From Lodderomyces elongisporus (lineage: Eukaryota; Ascomycota; Pichiomycetes; Serinales; Debaryomycetaceae), in NCBI RefSeq assembly GCF_030384665.1, contig NC_083674.1, positions 1,860,001 through 1,924,000 on the forward strand: a stretch of DNA of 64,000 nt. The letters are read 5' to 3'. Each line of letters opens with the position of its first letter. Position 1 is the first letter of the stretch. Below are positions 9,220 through 19,626 of this stretch, one piece after another. The position numbers were made by a program, and so were the translations under genes. The notes under the pieces were generated by a model. The model worked only from the letters and a program-made list of their open reading frames with translations, was not told where the DNA came from and ran no database searches.

Positions 9220-11169
9220 TCATGTTAAAGCCGAGTAGTTTCGAACCTTGACCCATTGCTTAATAGTCAACCCGTCACTCAACTTGACCTCTTCGGCAAT
9301 CAATTCATAATTGCCCCAGTACGGTAATGCGCGAAACATAACAAACCAATAAGCAATGCACAATAGTACACAGAAAAGGCCAACTAGTCCATAGTTGGGC
9401 CATGACTCCAAACCCTGAGGGTTGGGAGATTTATTAGAAATAAAGGGTCCCAAAGTAAGATAGATGCTGATTAATAACACAGATATAGTACCAACGTATC
9501 CTGCTCTTATGGGCGCATGCAAGTCAGGATACCGTTTGCGGATAATGAATATTCCAACTGCAATCAATGCAATGGCAATCTGTTGCGGATAGCCTTCAAG
9601 AGACACCATGTAGCTGTACACGTCACCTTTGGGGAATCCACAAATTAACACGGTGGTTATGCAACAACTAAGGATGAGTGTTCTGAACGGTGCACCAAGA
9701 GGCCAATTCGAGGACATAAACTTGGAAAATGGAAGATACCCTTCACGAAACACTTCCTGGTCCACACGAGAAATAGTGTAGATAACAACAAAAATATTGC
9801 CTCCAGCGCAAAGCGCAATGGAGAATGTAAGGAAATGACGACCAAGGTTTTGACCAAAGATTTTTTCGAAAAGGATAGACCCAACTAGTGTAGAGCTATT
9901 GACAATCTCGGCGCTGGGAATGACCATAAGATATGCAATGTTAATTATGAGATAGGTCACAGCCATGATCGCCAAAGACACAGGTCCAGCAATCTTAAAG
10001 GTTTGAGTAGGGTTTTTAATCTCATTTGATACAGTGTGGACAGAATTCCAGCCCAGAAATGCAAAACTTGCCTTGATCACGGCACTAGAAAACGAGGAGA
10101 TATTGATTGATGCATCAGGTTTGGTCTCAAAAAAAGTGTGGTCAAAGCGCAAGTGGCTTTCAATCCCAGTTAAGCTTTGCGGGAAAACCATGACATATAT
10201 TCCTGAAACCACCATTATTCCCACAAGAATTAATTTCAAACCGCCAAGAAAATTCTGTACCCTAACACCATGGCTGACACTTAATCCATGGATCAATGCA
10301 GCACCATACAAGAATAACAACCCCGAAAGCCTTAATCTCCACGGAGTTACAGTAATGCCCAATGCATGGATAAAGTACTCACCAAATACAAGCACATTAC
10401 TTATTGTGAAACCAAACATCACTGAATAAATCAGAAACGCCACAGTGGCCAACAAGGTGGGCTTGGTATATATAAACTCAAGAAAAACCTTGGCGCCACC
10501 GGACCTGGGCACCAATGATCCCATCTCAAGGAACACATAAAGTCCACCAAATGATGCAATGCAAGCTAAAAGCCACGCCATAAAAAAATAAAAAGGACTT
10601 TGTCCACAATCAATGTATATGCCACTGGTAATACTAAATATACCACTCCCTAAAATGCGACTGATGAACAAAATTATGGTAGAAAACAACCCCAAATGAC
10701 GCCCCTGTGGGATCTCTTCCAAGTCTTGAAGATGCGAAGATGGATGGCGGGGTTTCTGAGGTAGCAAATAGGGCAAAGTTTGTTCGCCTTCATCGTGGTC
10801 ATTCAAGACAGCATCATGAGAGGATATTGAACTTGAATCAGTATGATGCACATCCACCACTGGGTCTGGTATTTTAGTATACTCTGACTTGTCTACTGAC
10901 TTGCTCATTGCTAATAATTCGATATCTTCACGGTTGAGAATAGCTTGCTGTCGTGAAGGTGTTGAGATCTGAGAAGTTGAAGGTAGGTCAGATGAAGAAG
11001 GAGCTAAATTTGGTTCGAGATTTGTGGTGGCAAGCTTGGGATTTGGATTGGGATTGGGATTGGGATTGGGATTGGGATTGAAATTGGGATTGGGACTGAA
11101 ATTTGGATCAGGTTCAGATTCAAGTTCAGACTCGGAAAACGTGGTGGGATCCCGGTTTGTACTTTTCAT
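9220..11169 (-). CDS. Amino-acid permease of the MUP1/MUP3 (methionine) family
   Basis: This is a plasma-membrane permease of the L-type/APC family, closest by eye to yeast Mup1/Mup3. The frame runs to 11226 with a TTG first codon; the first ATG gives 649 aa. A hydrophilic N-terminal region of about 170 residues contains a Pro-Asn dipeptide run (GGGATT hexamer repeats on the + strand near 11040-11085) and Ser-rich parts. Then come about 12 hydrophobic segments, starting with the family signature SRILGSGIFSITSGIY and the GGLYVFLEMGSLVPRSGGAK block. The end is short and hydrophilic. Its promoter carries a TCACGTGA palindrome, which fits control by sulfur status. The substrate is inferred from family, not proven. 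The long N-terminal tail is an oddity compared with Mup1. Confidence 0.82.
   Translation of the reverse strand: MKSTNRDPTTFSESELESEPDPNFSPNPNFNPNPNPNPNPNPNPKLATTNLEPNLAPSSSDLPSTSQISTPSRQQAILNREDIELLAMSKSVDKSEYTKIPDPVVDVHHTDSSSISSHDAVLNDHDEGEQTLPYLLPQKPRHPSSHLQDLEEIPQGRHLGLFSTIILFISRILGSGIFSITSGIYIDCGQSPFYFFMAWLLACIASFGGLYVFLEMGSLVPRSGGAKVFLEFIYTKPTLLATVAFLIYSVMFGFTISNVLVFGEYFIHALGITVTPWRLRLSGLLFLYGAALIHGLSVSHGVRVQNFLGGLKLILVGIMVVSGIYVMVFPQSLTGIESHLRFDHTFFETKPDASINISSFSSAVIKASFAFLGWNSVHTVSNEIKNPTQTFKIAGPVSLAIMAVTYLIINIAYLMVIPSAEIVNSSTLVGSILFEKIFGQNLGRHFLTFSIALCAGGNIFVVIYTISRVDQEVFREGYLPFSKFMSSNWPLGAPFRTLILSCCITTVLICGFPKGDVYSYMVSLEGYPQQIAIALIAVGIFIIRKRYPDLHAPIRAGYVGTISVLLISIYLTLGPFISNKSPNPQGLESWPNYGLVGLFCVLLCIAYWFVMFRALPYWGNYELIAEEVKLSDGLTIKQWVKVRNYSALT
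11027..11100. repeat. Hexanucleotide repeat encoding Pro-Asn
   Basis: GGGATT/GGGATTG-type hexamers repeat within the permease N-terminus and encode alternating Asn-Pro on the minus strand. The unit is a multiple of three, so copy-number change would stay in frame. Confidence 0.8.
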
Positions 11170-11618
11170 CTCATTAGTAATCTTTTTTTGACTGTGTGGA
11201 TCAGAACCTATATTTTTAGTTTGCAAACTGTGTGAAACAACAATACAAAAACATAAAACTGTGGAATCAGTTTGCGTGTGTTCATATAAAAAAGAGAAAT
11301 CTCACAGCAACTGATAAGAACATTGCCAACAACAGAAAAAAAAAATAAAAAATTAAAATCGAAATTACGACTTCAGTTTGGGTAGTTCTTAACAAAAAAA
11401 GGCATGCGCCAAATCACGTGAACATTGCATTTCGAATACGATGAAACTAACTATAAGTTCAAGGCTATAACAAGTCCATCTAAAACTTATCTTCTACATT
11501 TTATTTTTCTTATCTAATATTTTATTTATCTGCAATTAATTACAAAAAAGTTGCTAATATTGTCCACCTAAGATCTATGCTCTTTAACCAGTTATTGAAA
11601 ATTCCATATCAGTCTTCT
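11170..11618. other. Promoter of the MUP-type permease / 3' region of the ABC gene
   Basis: This is 449 bp between two minus-strand genes. It includes the permease leader, an A-rich stretch near 11336-11360 and the TCACGTGA element. No gene is seen. Confidence 0.6.
11414..11421. promoter_or_regulatory. TCACGTGA palindrome, candidate Cbf1 site
   Basis: The motif is a perfect 8-bp palindrome 245 bp upstream of the permease ATG. Cbf1 with Met4/Met28 binds TCACGTG at sulfur-metabolism promoters in S. cerevisiae. A methionine-type permease is a plausible target. The site is seen; the binding is inferred. Confidence 0.5.
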
Positions 11619-14600
11619 CTACTTCCTCTTACTTGATTCCACACCTTTGTTCTTCTTCTTCACGTATGCCTCTTTCGCCAACTTGATCAAACTATCCAAC
11701 TCTCCTGAATTTTCACACATACTATAGAACAAACTATCCTTATTTGTGATCAACACATATGGGTTGTCATATTCAACAACTTGACCTGCATCCATTACCA
11801 AAATCTTATCGTAATCAATGATTGTTCTTAATCTATGAGCGATTGTCAAGATGGTGCTTTGGCCAAATTCATCACGAATAGTTTGTTGAATCATTGCATC
11901 AGATTTGTAATCAATGGACGAGGTTGCTTCATCAAGCAAGATGACACGTGGATTCTTTAACAATGATCTAGCAAGACAAACAAGTTGACGTTCTCCTTGC
12001 GACAAGTTACCACCACCTTCTGCAATAACATTCTCCAAATTGTGAAACTTATTTTGGTTCTCTTCGGATCCGGTAACAACTTCACCAGCATCACCAATCT
12101 CTCCATTAATAGTCAAGCTTTGGGCCGTGGTGTTGGTTGACGAGAAGGAAGCCGTGGTAGAATCTCTAGGTTCAATCAAGTTGACCCTCTTCAATGCTTC
12201 GTAAATCTGTGCATCGTCATACTGATCGAATGGATCCAAATTGGATCTGATGGTACCCGCAAACAAAGTTGGGTCCTGTGGGATAATAGTGATGGCTTGA
12301 CGTAAATTACGCAAACCAATAGTCGTAATATCCACACCATCAATCTTGATTGTACCCGTCTCAGGATCCAAGAACCTAAAAAAAGCAGTAATAATGGTGG
12401 ATTTTCCAGCACCTGTACGACCAACAATACCAACCTTGTTGCATGGATCAACTTCAAATGTAACATTCTTAATCACCTTGGGCAATTCTGGAGCATACCT
12501 CAAACTAACATCCTTCACAGAAATTTGACCTCTATCTGGCCAATTTTTTGGTGGCTCAGTTTCCTCGATCTCGTATGGTGGTTCTTGTTCCACTTCAAGA
12601 TACTCTTGCAATCTCTCAACAGAGTTCATGTTCATTTCGACATTTGAGTAAAGACGAACAATCCATAATGCACTCTCGCTGAAAGCAATAGCATACGACA
12701 ATGACAAACCAGCCAAACCAGCATCAATTTTGCCAACAGAGAGCAAAACAAAAATACCAGCAAATAACATAACCAAAGATCCAACAGCATCGACTCTGAA
12801 TGAAAGCCACCTATTAGCAACCCACAAGTAGAAAAATGGCCTATTGTTGTTATCGATTGCTTGCAAGTTTTGCTTCATAAATCTGGATTCGATACCATAT
12901 GCTCTTATTGTAGCAACACCTGTTAATGATTCCGAAAAGTGTTGATGGATGGGTGATTTTGTAATGGACTCGTATCTTTTCAACTCTCTTGACAATGTCA
13001 AGTAAAAGTAACCAACTAGGTAATAAAAGAATGAAATAATAACGGCAAAGATCAAAAACCCGGGGGTAATTGCCGTGATTAATATCAATGTAGAAATACA
13101 CTGAACAAAACAAATGAGAACAACTTCAGCGAATGGGGTCACCTCTTGGTCAACAGACTCAATATCTTTTGAAAACCTGTTCATGATACGGCCCAATGGT
13201 GTCTTGTCGAAAAATCTCAATTTGGCTTTAAGAATTGTAGTGAGCACCAGCTTGAAAATACGGTTGGATGCATTGATACCAGCAAAGAAGGTAACAAATA
13301 CTCTGAAACTTGCAGTTAAAGCATATGCAAGCCCAATGATAGCATACACACTAATATAATACAAAGTTGAGTGTTGTTCCTTCATAATATTTACCTTGTC
13401 GATGCTCGATGAAATGATTCTTACAGTACCAGTTAATACGCGTACTCCAGGGATTTGCATAAAGTTTGCACCTTCAGCGACAACATATTTTCCAAACTTT
13501 GAAGCGGCAAATGCATTGTACACTTCGACCGCTTCTTCACTGTGCAATGACCAAGTTCTCAACCACCAGGATTGGAACATATACACACTCTGAGAAGCAA
13601 TGAATGCAATAACAATAGTAGTCCATACGCGCCATCCACCAAACACTTTGGCATAGTCAAGGTAAACCTTGGCCCCAACAACACCTTCAGCTTTACTTTC
13701 CTCATCAACCAACTTACCATCAGTCTTTACGAGTGGCTCATTGGTGTCGTCTCCATTGCCGTTTTTGGTTTTCAAATTTTGCAACTTTTGTTCAATGACA
13801 GCAGCTTTGGCCTTCATTTCAGAGTTTTTATCACCCAAGGCCTTCAAGTCTTGGCTCGATTGAGTTCTGGAATTCATCACAGAAGTTTTCACCAATTCGT
13901 CGTCACCCAAATCTCCCGAGGCTAACAATTCTTCAGTAGTTCCCTGGTTCTTAACTCTTCCATTTTCCATAACAACAATCCATTCGGCATTCTGTGCGGT
14001 CAATGCAACGTTATGGCTCACCAAAATACAAGTTCTTCCTTGCATTAAGGGACCAGTGATACAATTTTCGTATATCCACAACGCTGTGTGCGAGTCAACA
14101 GCAGATAAACAGTCATCGAGTAACAAGTGCTTGGAGTTGGAGTACAAGGCTCTAGCCAAGGAAACTCTTTGCTTTTGACCACCGGATAATGTGATACCCT
14201 TTTCGCCAATCTCTGTTTGGTCACCGGCACTAAGTATTTGCAAATCACGAGACAAGCCACATGCTTCAACAACTTTGTCGTATCGTTCTTGGTTGAATGG
14301 TGCGCCAAAAATGATATTACCTCTAATGGTATCATTCAAAAGCCATGCAGATTGGGAGCAGTAAGCAACAGACTCTGTTAATCCAGAGTCATCGGGAATC
14401 AAGTCATCACGAGGTATTATTCCTGGTAAAAACACTTTACCGCTAATCAAATCCATTTCACCAAGAAGACCCAAAAGCAATGATGTCTTACCAGCACCAG
14501 TTGGACCAATAATCACATTCAACTTACCAGGCTTAAATTCAATGTTCACGTCTCTCAATTTAAAATCAGCCTTGGACAGAGAGTTCCACGACAATGTGGC

Positions 14601-16805
14601 GTCTTGGAAACCAATCAAGGGTGAGTTTTCATCTTTTTCCTGTGCCAACTGGTCATATTTAGAAGTTTCCGCTTCATTAAGGAAATCGGCAACTCTATCA
14701 AGCGAAACCTTAGATTGGATGACAAACGAAGTCATATCTGCTAACTGGTCCAATGGTGCTCTCAACAATGTAAACAATGCCAACGAAGTGAACGCCACTG
14801 GTGCAGTCAAAGTTTTCCCTTCAACGATTGTGTAACAATAGAATGAAACAAGCGTGATCAACGTTGGTGTAATAAACCACATAAATGCAGCAACACACCA
14901 AACGGCACATCTTTTTTTCAAGTAATACAACTCCTCCTTTCTGATACCCATAGCGCTTTCGTAAAATTTGTCTTCCCAAGCAAAGAATTTGACAATACGG
15001 ATACTTTGGAATGTCTCGTTCAATTTTTGTATTCTCTTATCTGTAATCAGCAACATCTTCTTTTGCAAACGTCCCATCCATTGCGCTAAGCTGTAGTTAA
15101 TTGGTAACAAGATTATAATTGTAAACGAGCCGACAAGTGCACTCCATCCAAGCAAGTTGTATAATAACATGGTACAGATAATGATCATCAAAATCGCGCC
15201 CACAAAGTAATGGAGGTAGCCACAGATTTCAGAGACTTTGAATGCATCAATGGCCATGAGGTTAATAATTGCACCAAGCTCAGCTGTTTTCTTACCATCC
15301 TTATCCTTATCGTTATCTTTTTCATTGTCTTTATCGTTGACATTATCGTTTACCAGGCCGATGTTAATTTCTTCGTCAATTCTTTCAACACCAACATCTT
15401 TACTAGAATTTCCTTGTGCATCATCTTCCTCTTTGCCAGTTTCGGTCACGGTGATTTTTCTTCTTAATGCTTTTGCGTAAATCTCACCAATAATGACTGC
15501 CTTCATTCTACAGCAAACACGTCTTCCTAAAAACAATGAGCATCCAGAAGTAATTGTGTCAGCCATCTTTGCAATTGGCATCAAAAACACCAAGGTCCAT
15601 GCCAAATTGCTCGATGTGGTTGTGGGGTCAGCAACGTACTCCAAGACTTTCTTTAATAAAATTGCTGGGCCAAACACAAGTACTGATTGCACAACTGCCC
15701 AGAATGCTTGAATTGCAAACAAGAATTTGAAATGCCAAAAGATCTTGTAAGTAAATCTCAAAGTAGACTTTGATGCCTCAAATCCTTTAAGAACATACAA
15801 TGCATAATCGTCTTCTCTCAATCCCCAAATGTCATTCTTTTGCAATGGACTCTTGTATGCCTTCCACACCATTGGATCGATCCAACTATAAGAGATAAAC
15901 GAAGCAATACTGGACACGTTTTCCGGCGATGGCTTTATACCAGGGGTCACATAAAGTTCAGATGGTTTGTCTCCAATTTTGGCAGTGAAATTCAAAAACA
16001 ACAAGATGCCATTGATGATAAACTCAAAGATGTAATATTGGCGCAAAGTTTTACTCATTTGGCTGCTTACTAATGCTGACCTAAATGTTAACAATGCTGG
16101 GAAAAAGCTGAAAAAATAGAGTGCCGTAGTGTGGATCCAAAGGTTTGGTAATCTAATTGAAACTCTGCGCATATTGGCTACTCTTATTGAAACAATGACA
16201 AAAACATATAACCAAAAGATTGATTGGACACAAGGTATAAAAGTATGTTTAAACTCCTTGTGTAATGGCTTAACAATGAATGGTGAAAAGTGTAAGAATA
16301 CTGATAAGATGACCAAGATGTATTCAATAGAGACTCTGAGTCGTTCACTCATGTTTTTGTAAACTTGCTCAACATACCCGTGTGGTGTACCATCAATGTT
16401 TGTGTGTGGTAGTCTAGCGAGATCAAAATGCAATGCCTTGAGGTCTTCTTTGGTAAGCGTTTTGTTATCTGTGGTAGTCACCATGAGTGGTCCATCTGCA
16501 GCAGTCGTAGTTGTGGCGCCATAATTGTCACTGGTAGCAATCAAAGGTCGAGTCTCTTGAGCTGATTCATCAAGGTAAATCTCGCCGCGACCTTGGTTTT
16601 TTCGCCTTTTCTGGAGTGATATCAACGATTTTACAGCCAAGATAAGAAATGAAACACTTCCCAACACAATTGGTGGGTAAAAGTCTAGTTCAAGTCTTGC
16701 GCATCTAGTGATATCGTCGTAGTTCCAGAAAGCGCAACCCTCATGCAAAGTGGAATTACTGTGACTAGTTGATAATGAGTTGTGGTTGTAAAAAGAAGAA
16801 GACAT
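11619..16805 (-). CDS. ABCC (MRP)-type vacuolar ABC transporter, YBT1/VMR1-like
   Basis: This is a full-length ABC exporter of 1728 aa with a true ATG at 16805. Layout: an N-terminal extra membrane domain (TMD0, about residues 25-270), then TMD1, NBD1 (Walker A GPTGAGKT near 765, signature LSGGQKQR near 870), a charged linker, TMD2, and NBD2 (Walker A GRTGAGKS near 1460, signature LSQGERQ near 1600). The start CAFWNYDDITRCARLE resembles the Ybt1/Vmr1 branch. A charged Asp/Lys-rich insert (DNEKDNDKDKDGKK) sits in TMD1 near residue 500, and a Ser/Thr-rich insert sits in NBD2 before the signature, where Ybt1-type proteins also carry extra sequence. The family moves bile-acid-like anions, glutathione conjugates or drugs into the vacuole. 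The exact substrate cannot be told from sequence. Confidence 0.88.
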   Translation of the reverse strand: MSSSFYNHNSLSTSHSNSTLHEGCAFWNYDDITRCARLELDFYPPIVLGSVSFLILAVKSLISLQKRRKNQGRGEIYLDESAQETRPLIATSDNYGATTTTAADGPLMVTTTDNKTLTKEDLKALHFDLARLPHTNIDGTPHGYVEQVYKNMSERLRVSIEYILVILSVFLHFSPFIVKPLHKEFKHTFIPCVQSIFWLYVFVIVSIRVANMRRVSIRLPNLWIHTTALYFFSFFPALLTFRSALVSSQMSKTLRQYYIFEFIINGILLFLNFTAKIGDKPSELYVTPGIKPSPENVSSIASFISYSWIDPMVWKAYKSPLQKNDIWGLREDDYALYVLKGFEASKSTLRFTYKIFWHFKFLFAIQAFWAVVQSVLVFGPAILLKKVLEYVADPTTTSSNLAWTLVFLMPIAKMADTITSGCSLFLGRRVCCRMKAVIIGEIYAKALRRKITVTETGKEEDDAQGNSSKDVGVERIDEEINIGLVNDNVNDKDNEKDNDKDKDGKKTAELGAIINLMAIDAFKVSEICGYLHYFVGAILMIIICTMLLYNLLGWSALVGSFTIIILLPINYSLAQWMGRLQKKMLLITDKRIQKLNETFQSIRIVKFFAWEDKFYESAMGIRKEELYYLKKRCAVWCVAAFMWFITPTLITLVSFYCYTIVEGKTLTAPVAFTSLALFTLLRAPLDQLADMTSFVIQSKVSLDRVADFLNEAETSKYDQLAQEKDENSPLIGFQDATLSWNSLSKADFKLRDVNIEFKPGKLNVIIGPTGAGKTSLLLGLLGEMDLISGKVFLPGIIPRDDLIPDDSGLTESVAYCSQSAWLLNDTIRGNIIFGAPFNQERYDKVVEACGLSRDLQILSAGDQTEIGEKGITLSGGQKQRVSLARALYSNSKHLLLDDCLSAVDSHTALWIYENCITGPLMQGRTCILVSHNVALTAQNAEWIVVMENGRVKNQGTTEELLASGDLGDDELVKTSVMNSRTQSSQDLKALGDKNSEMKAKAAVIEQKLQNLKTKNGNGDDTNEPLVKTDGKLVDEESKAEGVVGAKVYLDYAKVFGGWRVWTTIVIAFIASQSVYMFQSWWLRTWSLHSEEAVEVYNAFAASKFGKYVVAEGANFMQIPGVRVLTGTVRIISSSIDKVNIMKEQHSTLYYISVYAIIGLAYALTASFRVFVTFFAGINASNRIFKLVLTTILKAKLRFFDKTPLGRIMNRFSKDIESVDQEVTPFAEVVLICFVQCISTLILITAITPGFLIFAVIISFFYYLVGYFYLTLSRELKRYESITKSPIHQHFSESLTGVATIRAYGIESRFMKQNLQAIDNNNRPFFYLWVANRWLSFRVDAVGSLVMLFAGIFVLLSVGKIDAGLAGLSLSYAIAFSESALWIVRLYSNVEMNMNSVERLQEYLEVEQEPPYEIEETEPPKNWPDRGQISVKDVSLRYAPELPKVIKNVTFEVDPCNKVGIVGRTGAGKSTIITAFFRFLDPETGTIKIDGVDITTIGLRNLRQAITIIPQDPTLFAGTIRSNLDPFDQYDDAQIYEALKRVNLIEPRDSTTASFSSTNTTAQSLTINGEIGDAGEVVTGSEENQNKFHNLENVIAEGGGNLSQGERQLVCLARSLLKNPRVILLDEATSSIDYKSDAMIQQTIRDEFGQSTILTIAHRLRTIIDYDKILVMDAGQVVEYDNPYVLITNKDSLFYSMCENSGELDSLIKLAKEAYVKKKNKGVESSKRK

Positions 16806-18268
16806 TGCTCCTTAAACTAATGTGAGATATTCTTATTCCTTACACGAAGAAAGTTTCCTTTTTCTTTTTGAATAAAAAAAAAAAAAGAAGAAATTGATCA
16901 GAATAATAATAATGAAGTGAAATGGATTGAAATGGAATAAATTAAGATTTAAAATTAAAATTAAAATACTAATAATGGAATAGTAGTATATATTTGAAAA
17001 TCTGGTGGTAAATCTATAATGAGTATGCCCTCAGTCTCTTATTCGCTTTTAAACCTCAAAAAAGCTTCTAAGTTTGGTACAACTGCTGGATGGTTATATT
17101 TGGTGTTGGATAACAAAGTGCAAGATAAGATGAGAATTTTTTGACGTTCCGAAAGTTGTAATTATTTTTGAAGTGAAAATTAATTACTACTACTACTACC
17201 ACTACTACTATTATTTTTATTTTTTTTATTATTATTTTTATTTTTTTTCTTTTTTTTTTTTACCCTTCCTTTCCCCCCCCCCTTCCCTTGCTTCTTTCCT
17301 TCCTGGCTTCACTCACTCTGTTAATTAATTAATTAATTAATTAATTTTTTTTTTCTCTCTCTCTTTCTCTTTCTTACTCTTACTCTTTTTCTCTCTCTCA
17401 CTGGGAATTAATGAATGCACATTGGCAATAAATTTCATTAACAGAATCCATCTACCACCACGGCCTCAAAATATTCCGCGCCTACAAATGAAATTCCGCA
17501 CTTTTCTGTTTCGCCAATTCTACTCACTTTAATTCTACCTCATACAAAGTCTTTCTTTTTCTGTTTTTTATTTTTTTTCTCAAATTCCGCTCACAACGCC
17601 AAATACGGTGCAACTTACGAGAAGAGAAATGGTGTTTGCCTATGTATAAAGATGAAGAAAGAAGAAACAATTAAAGCCAGCCATGATTGACCTACGAATA
17701 GTAGAAACCGAATTTGATTCATGCAAATTACTGGACTGTTACAACCCATAGTTTATGGAAAAACTTGAAATTAGGTTCATATTGCATCTCTCATAACTAT
17801 ATATTCTCTGACACTTTTCCAATTTTCCAATTTTCCAACTTTCCAATTTTCCAACTTTCTTTCATTATCTTTTTCTTTTCTCTTTTTTCTTTTTTGTTTT
17901 TTACTTCTTTGTTTCGCAATCAACTTATATCTACAATATACTTATTTGCATCAGCGATGAAATCAACTTTTATTTTTACTTTTTGTTTTCTAAAAATATA
18001 AAAATAAAAAAAAAAGAATTCGACTTCATACTGGAAATAGATTCAGTAAAGAACACCTCCAGTAATTTTTAATCACCGACACAAGCATTGAATATACATT
18101 CACCATAACCTTTTGGAAACAAAAAAATTTTTTTTTGAGGTTTTTTCATTTCTTCTTCTTTTTTTTTTCCCCCTTCAATTTCAGTAAACTAGCCTCTACT
18201 CTTTTTTGTTTTAAATTTCCCCCCTCATTCTTTCATTCTTGTTTCTTTTTTTTAGTACTCGAAATTTC
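16806..18268. other. Intergenic, upstream of the ABC gene and downstream of the RRM gene
   Basis: This is about 1.46 kb with no supported gene. It has many T-runs, a C-run near 17274-17283, a (TTAA)n tetranucleotide tract at 17321-17345, and a degenerate repeat of TTTTCCAA-type units near 17815-17860. Pyrimidine-rich stretches dominate the half next to the RRM gene. Confidence 0.6.
17321..17345. repeat. (TTAA)n microsatellite
   Basis: Six tandem TTAA units lie next to a T-run, in the upstream region of the ABC transporter gene. Confidence 0.9.
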
Positions 18269-19295
18269 TTAGTTTTCCACTGCGCTGGTTTCTTCACCAT
18301 TTGCCACTTCCGCATCTTCGCTGTCCGATCCCTTTTCTGGAATCTTGGAGTTCACGGCATAATCAACAATCAACTCTCTACCCTTAACTTCCTTACCATT
18401 GAATTCAGCAACGGCTCTCTTTTGGGTCTCCTCATCACCAAACTTGATAAATGCAATACCTTTGTTCAATGGTGCTCTTCTTGGTGCACCTTCAACTGGC
18501 TTCTTACTGAATCTTCTTCTTGGGACATGGATCCATTTAGGTTTCAAGTCTGCAAACACTTTTGAGAGAACTTTAACATTGACTTTGTAGTCCAAGTTGG
18601 TAACAAAAATTGTATCCTTGGACTTTTCACCCTCGGGAGCAACCTTTGAGGATGCACCTCTCTCTTCTTTCTTCTTGGCCTGTTCTTCTCTCTTTTGCTT
18701 GATTTCTTCTTGCTTTGCTTTGTACTTCTCAATCTTTTGTTGCTTTTCCTCTTCAGTAGGTGGAGGCACAGCTTTCTTAAGGAAGATATTTCTTCTTTGC
18801 AATCTTGTGCCATTCAAGTCGGCAATGGCCTTATCAGCTTCTTCCTTGTTCTCAAATTGGACAAAGGCAAAACCTAAGCGCAACTTAAAAGTTTCATTGT
18901 CTCTAGTTCTCTCCTTGAACGGAATCTCAACATCAGTACTACAAAACGGCTGTTAGTAACAATTCTAAAAGAACAACAAAACGAAAAAAGGAAATGGAAA
19001 TGGAAATGGATAAAAAATAAAAAAAGAAAAATCAGATCAGATCAGAAAAGAATGTAACAAGTCCTCTTCTTACTTTCCCAATTTTGTAGCTTATCGTAAT
19101 TCAACAGGAATCGTGTCCATTTGTTGTTGTTTTTTTTATAAACATTTCCCTTCCCATAAATCATACATACACTTTCAAATCCTTGAATAAATCCTTCAAT
19201 TCATCTTCAGTCACTTTGTAATCAACGTTTCCAACGTAAACTCTGTCTTCAATAACTGGCTTAGAGGTAGCGGTTTGAACTTCTTCAGCGGACAT
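18269..19295 (-). CDS. Two-RRM RNA-binding protein, two exons
   Basis: The coding sequence is join(19295..19171, 18938..18269), 264 aa. Exon 1 starts MSAEEVQTA and carries RNP2 of the first RRM (RVYVGNVDYKVT). Exon 2 continues TDVEIPFKER and carries RNP1 (RLGFAFVQFEN). A Lys/Glu-rich linker with KQQKIEKYKAKQEE and EQAKKKEER follows, then a second RRM (TIFVTNLDYKV, then KGIAFIKFGD), ending in an acidic tail. The junction is phase 2. Without exon 1 the open frame would begin in mid-RRM at an internal Met, so the splice model is needed. I do not recognise a named S. cerevisiae orthologue. A role in mRNA or pre-rRNA handling is only an inference from domains. Confidence 0.85.
18939..19170 (-). 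other. Spliceosomal intron of the RRM gene
   Basis: This 232-bp intron has donor GTATGT (reading down from 19170), branch point TACTAAC (18958 to 18952 on the minus strand) and acceptor TAG at 18941-18939, 11 bases beyond the branch site. It removes the in-frame interruption inside RRM1. Confidence 0.92.
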
Positions 19296-19349
19296 TTTTG
19301 TTTTTCCTTTCTTTGTTGTTAAATTTTCTTTTAATTCCGTTTTAAAAAA

Positions 19350-19544
19350 TTATTCCTTAGTGGTTATGTGTAATAGTATTCTTTGATGCTTATTCTTTTT
19401 TAATATGTCTTTGAATACTACCTCGCCTGAGTTTAATATATTTTCTCCTTTGTTGATGTGTATTTCTTCAATGGGATTATTCAAGATTTTTTCAATTAAA
19501 AGTATTCCAATCAATTGATGTTTGTGAGTTACTATTCTTTGCAC
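19350..19544 (-). other. Possible upstream ORF in the RRM gene leader
   Basis: An ATG-started 64-codon frame ends 54 bp before the RRM gene ATG on the same strand. The peptide has no recognisable domain. It could be a uORF or chance; only ribosome profiling or conservation would tell. Confidence 0.2.
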
Positions 19545-19572
19545 TTGATATGAATTGGTGGTAACGCAAGTC

Positions 19573-19626
19573 TAGATATATATATATATATACGTATATA
19601 TTTGTGTGTGTGTGTGTGTGTGTGTG
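19573..19626. repeat. TA and TG dinucleotide tracts
   Basis: A (TA)n stretch is followed by a TACGTATATATT junction and a (TG)n run to about 19626. This is alternating purine-pyrimidine DNA. Confidence 0.85.
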
